Source: Bacillus sp. OV166
GTDB taxonomy: Bacteria > Bacillota > Bacilli > Bacillales > Cytobacillaceae
Assembly: GCF_900177675.1 (NCBI RefSeq)
Contig: NZ_FXWM01000001.1
Span: 5,093,001-5,157,000, forward strand
DNA length: 64,000 bases
Direction of reading: 5' to 3'
The notes under the pieces are model-generated. The model saw nothing but the letters and a program-made list of their open reading frames with translations. It ran no database searches and was not told the origin of the DNA. Shown one piece after another: positions 1 through 8,363 of the stretch; the first letter of the stretch is position 1, and the number at the start of each line of letters is the position of its first letter. The translations under genes were made by a program, and so were the position numbers.

Positions 1-637
1 TCGATCTAAACCCATAATAAATCATTAGATAAACAATAATATTTTGCTCCGTTACCTGCCCATTGGCATAATTCAAATACGGAACAGGATGGTCTGGCGT
101 TCCAAACAGGATGGCACCAAGTAAAGTAGAGAAAGCAAACAGGATGGCCAACATCAGCAATGCAAACAATAAAACGGTAAGATATTTGGATGCTAAGATT
201 TTGCTGCGATTTATCGGCCGGATTAATAACAGTTTGATGGTTCCCCAATTGAATTCACTCGCAACAATCCCCGCCGAAATAATTATTGTAAATAATCCTG
301 CCAGGATTATGAGTTGTGACGCATCTTTTACAAACGACCAGACATTATATTTTTCATTAAAGGGGATATGATGCTTTATTCGGTAGTCATTAATAGCAAT
401 TTCTTCCTTATAAAACTGCTTCTCCAGCTTCGAATTGCTTTGCTTCATCTGCTTCTTTAGTGCATCATTTTCCTGCTGTAATGTTTGTTCCCAGTTTTTA
501 TCGAGGTTGAAATCCTGTTCCTGGTATTTATGAAAAATACCAAAAATAGATATGATAACTATCAGGATGGCAATCATCACATACGTTCCAGGGCGTCTAA
601 AAATTTTCATCCATTCATTTTTAATTAAATTAACCAC
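1..637 (-). CDS. ABC-2 type transporter permease, partial (3' end outside window)
   Basis: Membrane subunit of an ABC exporter, paired with the ATPase gene just upstream on the same strand. Translation from a GTG at 637 gives a short basic N-terminus (VVNLIKNEWMKIFRRPG), one membrane helix, a charged extracytoplasmic stretch rich in K, Q and E, then further hydrophobic helices. This is the usual layout of ABC2 permeases that follow a BcrA- or NatA-like ATPase. The start overlaps the ATPase stop by 8 bases and is preceded by AAGGGGG, so translation is probably coupled. About 212 codons are visible and the frame runs off the left edge. The substrate cannot be told; drug, peptide or sodium export are all possible for this family. 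Confidence 0.75.
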   Translation of the reverse strand, partial: MVNLIKNEWMKIFRRPGTYVMIAILIVIISIFGIFHKYQEQDFNLDKNWEQTLQQENDALKKQMKQSNSKLEKQFYKEEIAINDYRIKHHIPFNEKYNVWSFVKDASQLIILAGLFTIIISAGIVASEFNWGTIKLLLIRPINRSKILASKYLTVLLFALLMLAILFAFSTLLGAILFGTPDHPVPYLNYANGQVTEQNIIVYLMIYYGFRS

Positions 638-1559
638 GACTTGGCGCCCCCTTTTCGGTTGTCAGTTCAAGGAAGCGATCTTCTAACGTCTTCGCTACTT
701 CTTTGATCGCAAAAACTTGAATATCCTCTGAAACAAATGTTTTCACTAGATTCGGAATTTCTTCTTTTGGAAGTTCCACAGTTATACCATTCCTTGAACG
801 GTTAGCTCGAACATTGGGATAGTGGGTCTCCAAAAGTGCCAACGCCTTTTCGCTAGGGACTACTTCCATTTCATAGGTCATTTCAGTTTCACCGTGGACT
901 AGTTCATGGACAAGCTGCACATCGATCAAGCGCCCATTTTGAATAATCCCAATCCGGTCACACATCATTTCCATTTCTGAAAGCAAATGACTTGAAACGA
1001 TCACGGCTAGGTTTTTTTCACGTGCCAGGAGACGGACATAGTCACGAATTTCCCTTATTCCAGCAGGGTCTAAACCGTTGGTTGGTTCATCAAGGATTAA
1101 CACCTGTGGATCATGCAATAGACACTGTGCTAACCCTAATCTTTGTCTCATACCCAGGGAGTAGGTTTTTACCTTGTCATTTATGCGGTCAGTTAATCCC
1201 ACGAGTTCTACTGTTTCGGCAATCTTCTCCTTGGAAATTCCTTTTGACATTCTTGCATAGTGGACCAGGTTTTGATAGCCAGTTAGAAATTTATACATTT
1301 CCGGATTTTCAACAATCGCACCAATATGACGCACCGCGTCTTCAAAATCACTTTTAATACTTGAACCGCCAACACTGATATCCCCTGATGTCATACTCAT
1401 TAAACCAACTATCATTCGAATAGTTGTAGTTTTCCCAGCTCCATTTGGACCTAAGAAACCAAATACCTCGCCTTTGTTTACTTGAAAGCTAATATTATCT
1501 ATTATGGTTCTTCCTTTAATTACTTTTGTAACATTTTTTAACTCAACGATTTTTTCCAA
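630..1559 (-). CDS. ABC transporter ATP-binding protein
   Basis: Cytoplasmic ATPase of an ABC-2 exporter, 309 residues. It has a Walker A motif (GPNGAGKTTT) near residue 38, a signature motif YSLGMRQRL near 133, Walker B VLILDEPTNGLD near 153 and an H-loop SSHLLSE near 190. The C-terminal 90 residues form the variable domain typical of BcrA/NatA-like subunits. It is the first gene of a two-gene operon with the permease. The divergent NERD gene starts 187 bases upstream. Family membership is sure; the exported compound is unknown. Confidence 0.9.
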   Translation of the reverse strand: MEKIVELKNVTKVIKGRTIIDNISFQVNKGEVFGFLGPNGAGKTTTIRMIVGLMSMTSGDISVGGSSIKSDFEDAVRHIGAIVENPEMYKFLTGYQNLVHYARMSKGISKEKIAETVELVGLTDRINDKVKTYSLGMRQRLGLAQCLLHDPQVLILDEPTNGLDPAGIREIRDYVRLLAREKNLAVIVSSHLLSEMEMMCDRIGIIQNGRLIDVQLVHELVHGETEMTYEMEVVPSEKALALLETHYPNVRANRSRNGITVELPKEEIPNLVKTFVSEDIQVFAIKEVAKTLEDRFLELTTEKGAPSRG

Positions 1560-1745
1560 CCTCTCACTCCTCTCAATGTATCCTCACATAGTTTATCTTA
1601 TTGCAGAAGTATTTACCTCATAATAAGGTTATCACCAAAAATGATTTCGGCAAATTTTAACAAAATATTCTTATACTTTCCCCTAAACCTACCCTCTTTT
1701 TTGTAAAATAAGATTATGTTCTATTAAAATGAGAGGAAGTGGACT

Positions 1746-2657
1746 ATGGCATTAAAGTCTCGTTGTGAGTCGAAGGAATTAAAAATTATGAGATCTTTAA
1801 ACATACGAAGTAATTTATCACCAACAGAAAAGAAGTACTTTTTTAAGCTTGAAAAAAGCTACCAAGGTGAATTGATGTTTGATCTGTTAACCGAAAAGCT
1901 TCAAGGTGATATGTTAGTAATAAACGACTTGTGCCTTGAGGTTAACGACACTGTGTTTCAAATTGATACTTTAATCATAGCTCAAGATAGGATTTATCCA
2001 TTTGAGGTAAAAAACTTCTCCGGAGATTATTATTACGACACTGAAGGGTTCCATAAAATATCCGGGCCCGATATAACTAATCCATTAGACCAGATAAGAC
2101 GCAGTAAATTATTACTCCTCCAGTTGCTTCAAAATCTTGGCTATAATATACCCGTTGAACCAACCGTCATTTTTATCAACCCCGAGTTTACCTTATATCA
2201 AGCGCCTCTTAACCAGCCGATTATTTATCCAACTCAGATTGATTGTTTTATGAAAAAGTTTGATGGGACACCGTCAAAACTAAATGACAGACACAAAAGG
2301 TTAGCGGACCGATTAATATCTTTACATTCGAACGAGTCACCCTATCCAACCCGATTACCTACTTATGAATGTCGAAAACTTAAGAAAGGTATGGCTTGTA
2401 AAAGGTGCGACTCATTGATGATTTCTGGTGAGGATAATATTATTGTTGTGTGTAAAAAATGTGGGTATTTGGAACCGGTTGAATCAGCAGTACTACGTAG
2501 TGTCGTGGAACTAAAGTTCCTTTTCCCAGATATAAAAATTACCACTGTTTTGGTTTATGAATGGTGTCAGGTAGTAAAGTCTAAAAAGATGATTAGAAGG
2601 GTACTAATGGAAAATTATAAAGCAATAGGGTATGGTCGATGGTTCTATTTTGAATGA
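1746..2657 (+). CDS. NERD (nuclease-related) domain protein with C-terminal zinc ribbon
   Basis: A 303-residue protein. Residues about 35-150 match the NERD pattern, with the conserved segments GELMFDLLTEKL, FQIDTLIIAQD and YPFEVKN. The D and ExK are the residues expected of a restriction-endonuclease-like fold. Residues about 218-243 contain CKRC and CKKC pairs, a likely zinc ribbon. No signal peptide is evident. The start is supported by GAGAGGAAGT just upstream. NERD proteins are thought to act in DNA processing, but no specific role is established. It stands alone, with its own terminator, between the ABC operon and a repeat array. Confidence 0.8.
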   Translation: MALKSRCESKELKIMRSLNIRSNLSPTEKKYFFKLEKSYQGELMFDLLTEKLQGDMLVINDLCLEVNDTVFQIDTLIIAQDRIYPFEVKNFSGDYYYDTEGFHKISGPDITNPLDQIRRSKLLLLQLLQNLGYNIPVEPTVIFINPEFTLYQAPLNQPIIYPTQIDCFMKKFDGTPSKLNDRHKRLADRLISLHSNESPYPTRLPTYECRKLKKGMACKRCDSLMISGEDNIIVVCKKCGYLEPVESAVLRSVVELKFLFPDIKITTVLVYEWCQVVKSKKMIRRVLMENYKAIGYGRWFYFE

Positions 2658-2729
2658 ATCGTGGATTGTATCTTAAATTGAGAAAAACATTTATCATAAA
2701 TACCCTTTCCTTCTTTTATTAATAAGTTT

Positions 2730-2769
2730 GGTCACTTAGTGGATTATCCAAAGTGACCATTTTCTTTTG
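2730..2769 (+). terminator. Rho-independent terminator of the NERD gene
   Basis: The stem GGTCACTT / AAGTGACC (2730-2737 with 2751-2758) is followed by TTTTCTTTT, about 70 bases after the stop codon. Confidence 0.7.
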
Positions 2770-2822
2770 CTCTTCATATTCACAGTCACATAAAACATAA
2801 GATGTTGCCATCCCATCATTCT

Positions 2823-3222
2823 ATTAACGGTTTCGGCCACGTAGACCCTTCCTACGTTACCCTTCCATCCCTTCTTTTCACGGTTCCGGTCACGTAGAAC
2901 CCCCCAACGTTACCCTTTCATCCTTCTTTGAACGGTTCAGGTCACGTAGACCCCTCCTACGTTACCCTCTCATCATTTTTTGAACGGTTCTGGGCACGTA
3001 GAGCCTTCCTACGTTACCCTCCCATCCTTCTTTGAACGGTTTCGGTCACGTAGACCCCTCCTACGTTACCCTCCCATCCTTCTTTGAACTGTTTCGGTCA
3101 CGTAGAACCCTCCTACGTTACCCTCCCATCCTTCTTTTCACAGTTCCGATAACGTAGAACCCTCCTACGTTACCCTCCCATCCCTTTATTCCAAGTTTAA
3201 GTAAGCCTAGAACCTTACTATG
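2823..3222. repeat. Tandem array of 52-bp palindromic repeats (7 units plus a decayed eighth)
   Basis: A core CACGTAG recurs at 2838, 2891, 2943, 2995, 3047, 3099 and (as AACGTAG) 3151, so the period is 52 bases (53 once). A decayed unit follows near 3203. Inside each unit an arm close to GGTCACGTAG is followed, after 6-7 bases, by CTACGTTACC. These are inverted with one mismatch, so each unit can form a 10-bp hairpin with a loop rich in C and T. Units are joined by a pyrimidine-rich linker (CATCCTTCTTTGAA). No open frame runs through the array and I see no coding function in 2658-3271. Confidence 0.9.
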
Positions 3223-3257
3223 TAAAAAAATAACCCTAAACGAATAAAAGTTTAGGG
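3223..3257 (-). terminator. Rho-independent terminator of tcdA
   Basis: On the minus strand, CCCTAAAC (paired arm 3250-3257 with 3234-3241) closes a hairpin followed by a T-run (A-run 3223-3230 on plus). It lies just past the tcdA stop codon. Confidence 0.8.
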
Positions 3258-3271
3258 CCCCACTACCATTC

Positions 3272-4039
3272 TTATTTCTCATCAGATACTCGTTGGATTT
3301 TTATGCTGCTCAATAATTGTCTTACCACATAGCTTGCCATGATCAGACCTGCCGCAGATGGAACAAAGGCATTGGATGCTGGAGGCATCTGTGCTTTGCG
3401 GATAGGTGCATTTTCATTGCCGACTTCTTTTTTAATATCCTCACGAATAACTATCGGACTTTCATCGGAAAAAACAACCGGAATCCCTTTATGGATTCTT
3501 TCCTTGCGCAGCTTCGTGCGGATGACTTTTGCGATTGGATCCGTATGAGTTTTCGAAATATCAGCAATCTTAAAACGGGTTGGGTCCATTTTATTGGCTG
3601 CTCCCATACTTGAAATAATTGGGATATTTCTCTTCAAGCATTCCTTCATTAAATGAATCTTATAGATAATCGTGTCAGAAGCATCGACGACAAAATCCAA
3701 ATTATGGCTAAAAATCTGTTCATACGTCTCTTCTGTATAAAACATTTTTAATGAAATGACTTCACAATCTGGATTGATATCTTTGATCCGCTCTTCCATA
3801 ATCTCTACTTTAGGTCGACCAACAGTGGAAAGCAAAGCAATCAGCTGTCGGTTGATGTTGGTAATATCAACATCGTCTTTATCTATTAAAATTAACCGGC
3901 CAACGCCAGAACGAGCCAGAGCTTCAGCAGCAAATGAACCTACCCCGCCGATACCTAAAACAGCAACCGTGCTATTTTTCATAATATCAAGGCCTTCTTT
4001 GCCGATGGCAAGTTCATTACGTGAAAATTGATGCAGCAT
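3272..4039 (-). CDS. tcdA: tRNA threonylcarbamoyladenosine dehydratase (TcdA/CsdL, YrvM-like)
   Basis: An E1-like (ThiF/MoeB) enzyme that dehydrates t6A37 of ANN-decoding tRNAs to cyclic ct6A, using ATP. The N-terminal part has the nucleotide-binding motif VLGIGGVGSFAAEALARSG, followed by LIDKDDVDITNINRQ, the canonical E1-like segment. Length is 255 residues from the ATG at 4039, which sits 8 bases from GGAG; an earlier in-frame GTG lies inside the ribosome binding site and is unlikely. The gene lies downstream of 6S RNA and aspS, the arrangement recalled for yrvM in B. subtilis. Confidence 0.92.
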   Translation of the reverse strand: MLHQFSRNELAIGKEGLDIMKNSTVAVLGIGGVGSFAAEALARSGVGRLILIDKDDVDITNINRQLIALLSTVGRPKVEIMEERIKDINPDCEVISLKMFYTEETYEQIFSHNLDFVVDASDTIIYKIHLMKECLKRNIPIISSMGAANKMDPTRFKIADISKTHTDPIAKVIRTKLRKERIHKGIPVVFSDESPIVIREDIKKEVGNENAPIRKAQMPPASNAFVPSAAGLIMASYVVRQLLSSIKIQRVSDEK

Positions 4040-4150
4040 TATGTTCACTCCAATTTATTAAATTCGTTAAGTTTCTTTTTCCCGATTAAAAATATATCAT
4101 ACACTCCATTAAAAACAAGTATCTTGATAGGAATAATAAAGTTGGAAAGC

Positions 4151-4182
4151 AAAATAAAACCTCCCGCAACGTTCAGGAGGTT
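4151..4182 (-). terminator. Rho-independent terminator downstream of 6S RNA
   Basis: A minus-strand hairpin AACCTCC / GGAGGTT (4158-4164 with 4176-4182) is followed by TTTTATTTTG. It ends the 6S precursor about 20 bases beyond the predicted mature 3' end. Confidence 0.8.
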
Positions 4183-4199
4183 GATTTTAAGCAAATAGA

Positions 4200-4406
4200 A
4201 AAGAGTCCCAATTATGCCGTCACTCTTAATTCCTTAGTTTTGATCCCGCACTCAGCAGGTGGGTGTCCTGTTCCCGAAATTGTAAGTCCCCTTACCCGTA
4301 TAAGGGTGAGGCATTTACGCAATCAGGAAACTCTAGACTCCCGTATAAATAATGTTCGGTCAAAACTTCAGGCAACGCAACGTACATTTCAGGACTCTTC
4401 TTTGAT
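4200..4406 (-). ncRNA. ssrS: 6S RNA (bsrA/SsrS-like), about 205 nt
   Basis: 6S RNA mimics an open promoter and sequesters sigma-A RNA polymerase. The gap between aspS and tcdA holds a non-coding segment whose 5' end (AAGAGTCC) pairs with its 3' end (GGGACTCTT), closing a long rod. The centre contains an AT-rich open region. A near-consensus sigma-A promoter fixes the 5' end near 4406 and a terminator lies downstream. Length and position (aspS - RNA - yrvM) fit the 6S-1 RNA of B. subtilis as I recall it. The mature 3' end is an estimate. Confidence 0.82.
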
Positions 4407-4412
4407 GCTTTT

Positions 4413-4441
4413 ATAATAACATATTAAAAATCGGTATTCAA
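4413..4441 (-). promoter_or_regulatory. Sigma-A promoter of 6S RNA
   Basis: Minus strand: -35 TTGAAT (4436-4441), 17-bp spacer, -10 TATTAT (4413-4418). The predicted start is an A near 4406, which matches the 5' end inferred from 6S RNA pairing. Confidence 0.8.
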
Positions 4442-4464
4442 GGATTCATGAAAGCGATTTCCTG

Positions 4465-6234
4465 CTATTTTTTTACATTTAGTGACAAATTTAATTCCTT
4501 TAATTGCGCCTCAGAAACTTCACCAGGTGCGTTCGTTAACAAGCAGCTTGCACTTGCGGTTTTTGGAAAAGCAATCGTGTCCCTTAAATTCGTACTGCCA
4601 GCAAGCAGCATGACTAATCTATCAAGACCGAGCGCGATACCACCGTGTGGAGGGGTTCCATATTCAAACGCATTTAACAAGAAACCAAATTGTTCCTTTG
4701 CTTCTTCAGGTGTAAACCCAAGTACGCTGAACATCTTTTCTTGGATATCACGTTCAAAAATCCGGAGTGACCCTCCGCCTAGTTCATAACCATTTAAGAC
4801 AATGTCATAAGCCTGGGCACGTACTTTAGATGGATCTGAATCTAAATACTCTAGATCTTCCCTAAACGGCATCGTAAACGGATGATGGGCAGCGTAATAA
4901 CGACCATCCTCTTCATCATACTCAAGAAGCGGCCAGTCTGTTACCCATAAGAAATTGAACAAACTTGGATCAATTAAATCTAAATCTCTAGCTAGCTTTT
5001 GTCGAAGTGCACCTAAAGCATCGGCGACAACCTTCTTCTTATCAGCAACAAACAGAAGCAAATCCCCTGCTGAAGCTTCAAGCGTACTCGTAAGTGCTTT
5101 TGCGTCTTCCTCTGAGAAGAATTTTGCAATCGGACCCTTAAGTCCTTCTGCGTCCACTTTAAGCCAAGCAGGCCCCTTTGCGCCATACACAGCAACGAAG
5201 TCTGTTAAGGCATCAATGTCTTTACGTGAGTATTTCTCAGCTGCACTTTTTACATTGATCGCTTTAACTTGCCCGCCATTTGCCACTGCCGAAGCAAATA
5301 CTTTAAAGCCTGAGTCCTTGACGATTTCTGAAAGATCGACAAGCTCTAGTCCAAAACGAGTATCAGGTTTATCCGATCCAAACCGGCTCATTGCTTCGTC
5401 GTAAGTCATGCGTGGGAAGGCAGCAGGTACGTCTACTCCTTTTACTTCTTTCATTAACTTCGTCATCATTTTTTCCATCATACCCATGATATCTTCTTGG
5501 CTTAAAAAGCTGGTTTCGATATCGATTTGTGTGAATTCAGGCTGACGGTCAGCACGTAAGTCCTCATCGCGGAAACAGCGCGCAATTTGATAATAGCGTT
5601 CAATTCCACCTACCATAAGTAACTGTTTAAAAAGTTGTGGTGATTGTGGTAACGCATAGAATTCACCCGGATGAACACGGCTTGGCACTAAATAATCACG
5701 TGCACCCTCAGGTGTACTTTTTGTCAAAATGGGTGTCTCAATATCTAAAAAGCCTTCGCCGTCTAGGAAATCCCTGATTTGCTTTGTTACTTGGTGACGC
5801 ATTTTTAAGGTTTCAAAAATCACTGGACGGCGGAAATCTAGGTAACGGTATTTTAACCGAACGTCCTCTGAAGCATCGGTTTTGTCAGAAATCATGAATG
5901 GCGGTGTTTTCGCTTCATTAATGATCGTTACTTTTTCCGCTTGTACTTCAATTTTACCTGTTTTCAAATTCTCATTGAAGGTTGCCTCATCGCGGGCTAC
6001 CACAGTTCCCACAATATCTAAAACAAATTCGTTACGGATCTTTTCAGCAATTTGCAACGCTTCTTTAGATAAATCTGGATTAAAAACTACTTGAACAACA
6101 CCTGAACGGTCGCGAAGGTCGATAAAAATTAATCCGCCAAGGTCGCGTCTTTTTTGGACCCAGCCTTTCAAGGTTACTTTTTCACCAACTGCTGATTCAG
6201 GTACTTCCCCACAAAAATATGATCTGCCAAACAT
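4465..6234 (-). CDS. aspS: Aspartate--tRNA ligase
   Basis: Class II aminoacyl-tRNA synthetase that charges tRNA-Asp, 589 residues, close to the B. subtilis enzyme in length. It has an N-terminal OB-fold anticodon-binding domain (about 1-105). Class II motif 2 appears as FRDEDLRADRQPEFTQ near 217, a bacterial GAD insert lies around 300-420, and motif 3 as GLALGLDRLVMLL (seen as GIALGLDRLVMLLAG) near 530. It follows hisS by 13 bases and is co-transcribed with it under the T-box leader. Confidence 0.97.
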   Translation of the reverse strand: MFGRSYFCGEVPESAVGEKVTLKGWVQKRRDLGGLIFIDLRDRSGVVQVVFNPDLSKEALQIAEKIRNEFVLDIVGTVVARDEATFNENLKTGKIEVQAEKVTIINEAKTPPFMISDKTDASEDVRLKYRYLDFRRPVIFETLKMRHQVTKQIRDFLDGEGFLDIETPILTKSTPEGARDYLVPSRVHPGEFYALPQSPQLFKQLLMVGGIERYYQIARCFRDEDLRADRQPEFTQIDIETSFLSQEDIMGMMEKMMTKLMKEVKGVDVPAAFPRMTYDEAMSRFGSDKPDTRFGLELVDLSEIVKDSGFKVFASAVANGGQVKAINVKSAAEKYSRKDIDALTDFVAVYGAKGPAWLKVDAEGLKGPIAKFFSEEDAKALTSTLEASAGDLLLFVADKKKVVADALGALRQKLARDLDLIDPSLFNFLWVTDWPLLEYDEEDGRYYAAHHPFTMPFREDLEYLDSDPSKVRAQAYDIVLNGYELGGGSLRIFERDIQEKMFSVLGFTPEEAKEQFGFLLNAFEYGTPPHGGIALGLDRLVMLLAGSTNLRDTIAFPKTASASCLLTNAPGEVSEAQLKELNLSLNVKK

Positions 6235-6247
6235 AAAATATCCTCCC

Positions 6248-7519
6248 TTATTCCTGCAACTCTTGGAATTGTTTAATAAAAGTTGCTAAATCGATTTCTA
6301 CTTGCTCACCAGTCGCCATATTTTTCACATTAATTTTATTATTTTTAAGCTCCTCATCGCCAAGAACCGCCACATATTTTGCTTTTAGACGATCGGCTGC
6401 TTTAAATTGAGCTTTAATTTTTCGATTTAAATAATCTCTTTCTGCTGAAAAGCCCGCCCTGCGCAGCTGCTGCAACAGTCCGACCGTGTAATCCTTTGCT
6501 TCTTCCCCTAGTGCAGCCAGATAGCAATCAATGCTTTCGTTAATCTCCAACTCGATTCCTTCTGCATTAAGAGCAGCAATAAAACGTTCGATACTTAAGG
6601 CAAATCCTATTCCAGGCGTTTCAGGACCGCCAATTTCTTCAGCTAGCCCGTTATAACGACCGCCTCCACAAAGCGTGGTAATTGCCCCAAAGCCTTCCGC
6701 ATTACTCATAATTTCGAATGCGGTGTGGTTATAATAATCCAACCCGCGCACTAAGTTGGCATCCACTTCAAAGGGAATATCAAGCTGGGTTAAATAGCGC
6801 TGTAATTTTTCGAAATAATTCTTTGAAAAATCATTCAGAAACTCAAGAATCGATGGCGCTGTTTTCATTAATTCATGCTCACGGTCCACTTTACAATCCA
6901 GAATACGGAGCGGATTTTTTTCAAGACGATTTTGACAATCCTGACAAAACTCGCCAATTCTTGGTTTAAAGTGATTGACTAACGCATCGCGGTGGGCGTT
7001 CCGACTTTCCTTATCACCCAAACTATTAATAATCAGCTTCAGCTTTTTTAAGCCCATTTCTTTATACAAGTTCATCGCGAGCGAAATGACTTCTGCATCG
7101 ATAGCAGGGTCATTACTGCCTAAGGCTTCAATTCCAAACTGAACAAACTGGCGAAACCGTCCTGCTTGTGGGCGTTCATATCTGAACATTGGCCCCATAT
7201 AATAAAGCTTTACAGGCTGATTAGGCAGCCCAAACATTTTTTTCTCGACATAGGAGCGAACTACCGCAGCAGTTCCTTCTGGTCTAAGTGTGAGACTCCT
7301 TTTGCCCCTGTCTTCAAATGTGTACATTTCCTTTTGAACAATATCGGTGCTATCGCCAACGCCTCTTGAAAAAAGATCGGTATGTTCAAAAATTGGGGTG
7401 CGAATCTCCTTGTATTGATATTTCTCACAAAGTTCTCTCGCTTTTGCTTCAATCAGCTGCCACTTTTCAACCTCTCCGGGTAAAATGTCTTGCGTTCCCC
7501 GTGGAATGCTTATTGACAT
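6248..7519 (-). CDS. hisS: Histidine--tRNA ligase
   Basis: Class II synthetase for tRNA-His, 423 residues. It begins MSISIPRGTQDILPGE, the standard family start. An ATG 18 bases upstream lies inside the AGGAGG ribosome binding site and is rejected. Motif 2 (MFRYERPQAGRFRQF) is near residue 110, the histidine A motif LVRGLDYY near 255 and motif 3 GIGFALSIERF near 305. A C-terminal anticodon-binding domain follows. It is the first gene of the hisS-aspS operon, controlled by the T-box leader upstream. Confidence 0.97.
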   Translation of the reverse strand: MSISIPRGTQDILPGEVEKWQLIEAKARELCEKYQYKEIRTPIFEHTDLFSRGVGDSTDIVQKEMYTFEDRGKRSLTLRPEGTAAVVRSYVEKKMFGLPNQPVKLYYMGPMFRYERPQAGRFRQFVQFGIEALGSNDPAIDAEVISLAMNLYKEMGLKKLKLIINSLGDKESRNAHRDALVNHFKPRIGEFCQDCQNRLEKNPLRILDCKVDREHELMKTAPSILEFLNDFSKNYFEKLQRYLTQLDIPFEVDANLVRGLDYYNHTAFEIMSNAEGFGAITTLCGGGRYNGLAEEIGGPETPGIGFALSIERFIAALNAEGIELEINESIDCYLAALGEEAKDYTVGLLQQLRRAGFSAERDYLNRKIKAQFKAADRLKAKYVAVLGDEELKNNKINVKNMATGEQVEIDLATFIKQFQELQE

Positions 7520-7554
7520 AGTGGAAAACCTCCTCATTTAATCAGTTCTGTAAG

Positions 7555-7683
7555 TATAGTGTCTAGCTCCATTATAGAAAGCTTCGAAAGCGATACCTCG
7601 CACGAAAGAAAAGCGTTAGCTTTTCTAAAAGAGCGTCCAGCGGCTATTGGACCTCGCTAAACGGACGATTCCGCTTTTCTTTT
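7555..7683 (-). repeat. Dispersed intergenic repeat, family 1, divergent copy
   Basis: On the minus strand it begins AAAGAAAAGCGGAA, continues with GTCCGTTTAGCGA and ends GGAGCTAGACAC. The same ends occur in the copies at 11.8 kb, 33.0 kb and 38.9 kb. The interior differs and contains a small hairpin (AGAAAAGC / GCTTTTCT). It lies inside the transcribed region between the T-box terminator and hisS. Confidence 0.6.
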
Positions 7684-7689
7684 AAACAA

Positions 7690-7965
7690 CAAAAAACTCC
7701 CATCCCTTGTACGAATACAAGGGACGAGAGTTATAATAATCCCGCGGTGCCACCCTAGTTGAAGGCATAGATTTCATGCACTTCCTCTTTAACAGTTAAC
7801 GCCTGCTACGTTCTTCTCCTACTAAAGTTGATCCTTTTTCAGAGAGAAGCCTACGGAGTGTTCCTTCATTAAGTTCCATGTAGAAATGCTTTCAGCCTAG
7901 GGCATTTCCTCTCTTTTCATGACTGTGCTTAATTACTATGCTCCATCATTGGTTATGTCGCAATA
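7690..7965 (-). promoter_or_regulatory. T-box leader of hisS-aspS
   Basis: A tRNA-sensing riboswitch. The conserved T-box core AGGGTGGCACCGCGGG reads on the minus strand at 7756-7741. It is followed by a terminator hairpin with stem about 7695-7732 and a T-run (A-run 7691-7696 on plus). The T-box core can pair with the 5' side of that hairpin to form the antiterminator. In Stem I, GAA followed by CAC (7860-7858) is a plausible specifier codon for histidine. Uncharged tRNA-His would therefore allow read-through. The specifier assignment is inference; the leader itself is clear. Confidence 0.92.
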
Positions 7966-7983
7966 TGTCATTTTATTTTACTA

Positions 7984-8012
7984 ATATTACGGAGCATCGA
8001 TGGTAATGTCAA
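7984..8012 (-). promoter_or_regulatory. Sigma-A promoter of the hisS T-box transcript
   Basis: Minus strand: -35 TTGACA (8007-8012), 17-bp spacer, -10 TAATAT (7984-7989). Transcription would start near 7977, just upstream of the T-box leader. Confidence 0.75.
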
Positions 8013-8019
8013 TAGTGTT

Positions 8020-8196
8020 TTATGATCTTTCTAAATGTTTTTTTAACTTTCTGACATCACCGATCGTTAATCCAAATTCTGATGCCAGTTCAAACGAGGT
8101 AGTATGCTGTTCCTTTTGAATAAAATCATGAAAATCAACTCCGAAAAGTCGTCCATCCATTGACTGGATGTTCATTCCTTTTTCACTCGCTCTCAT
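8020..8196 (-). CDS. Small YrzK-like protein, 58 aa
   Basis: A short gene of 58 codons. It starts at an ATG preceded by AGAGGTGAT at good spacing and ends just upstream of the T-box promoter. The protein begins MRASEKGMNIQSMDGR and ends in FGLTIGDVRKLKKHLERS. That tail resembles a small helix-turn-helix of the sigma region 4 kind. Its position between hisS and the yrvJ-like amidase matches yrzK in B. subtilis. The name rests on position and size. The function is not known to me. Confidence 0.7.
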   Translation of the reverse strand: MRASEKGMNIQSMDGRLFGVDFHDFIQKEQHTTSFELASEFGLTIGDVRKLKKHLERS

Positions 8197-8363
8197 TCTT
8201 AATCACCTCTGCCCTTTCTTCAATACTGATATTATTTCCACCATTCGTGAAAAACTTGCATAATCAATAAGTATTTCTCAATTTATTGGACAATATTAGC
8301 AATTTAGGAATGATTTTCAGCTTTTAATACGTTAAAATTGAATTAATAGAAAAGGAGGGGGTT

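Noticed and set aside
2823..3222. CRISPR array
   Set aside because: The repeating unit is contiguous at 52 bases with similar linkers and no unique spacers. No cas genes are nearby.
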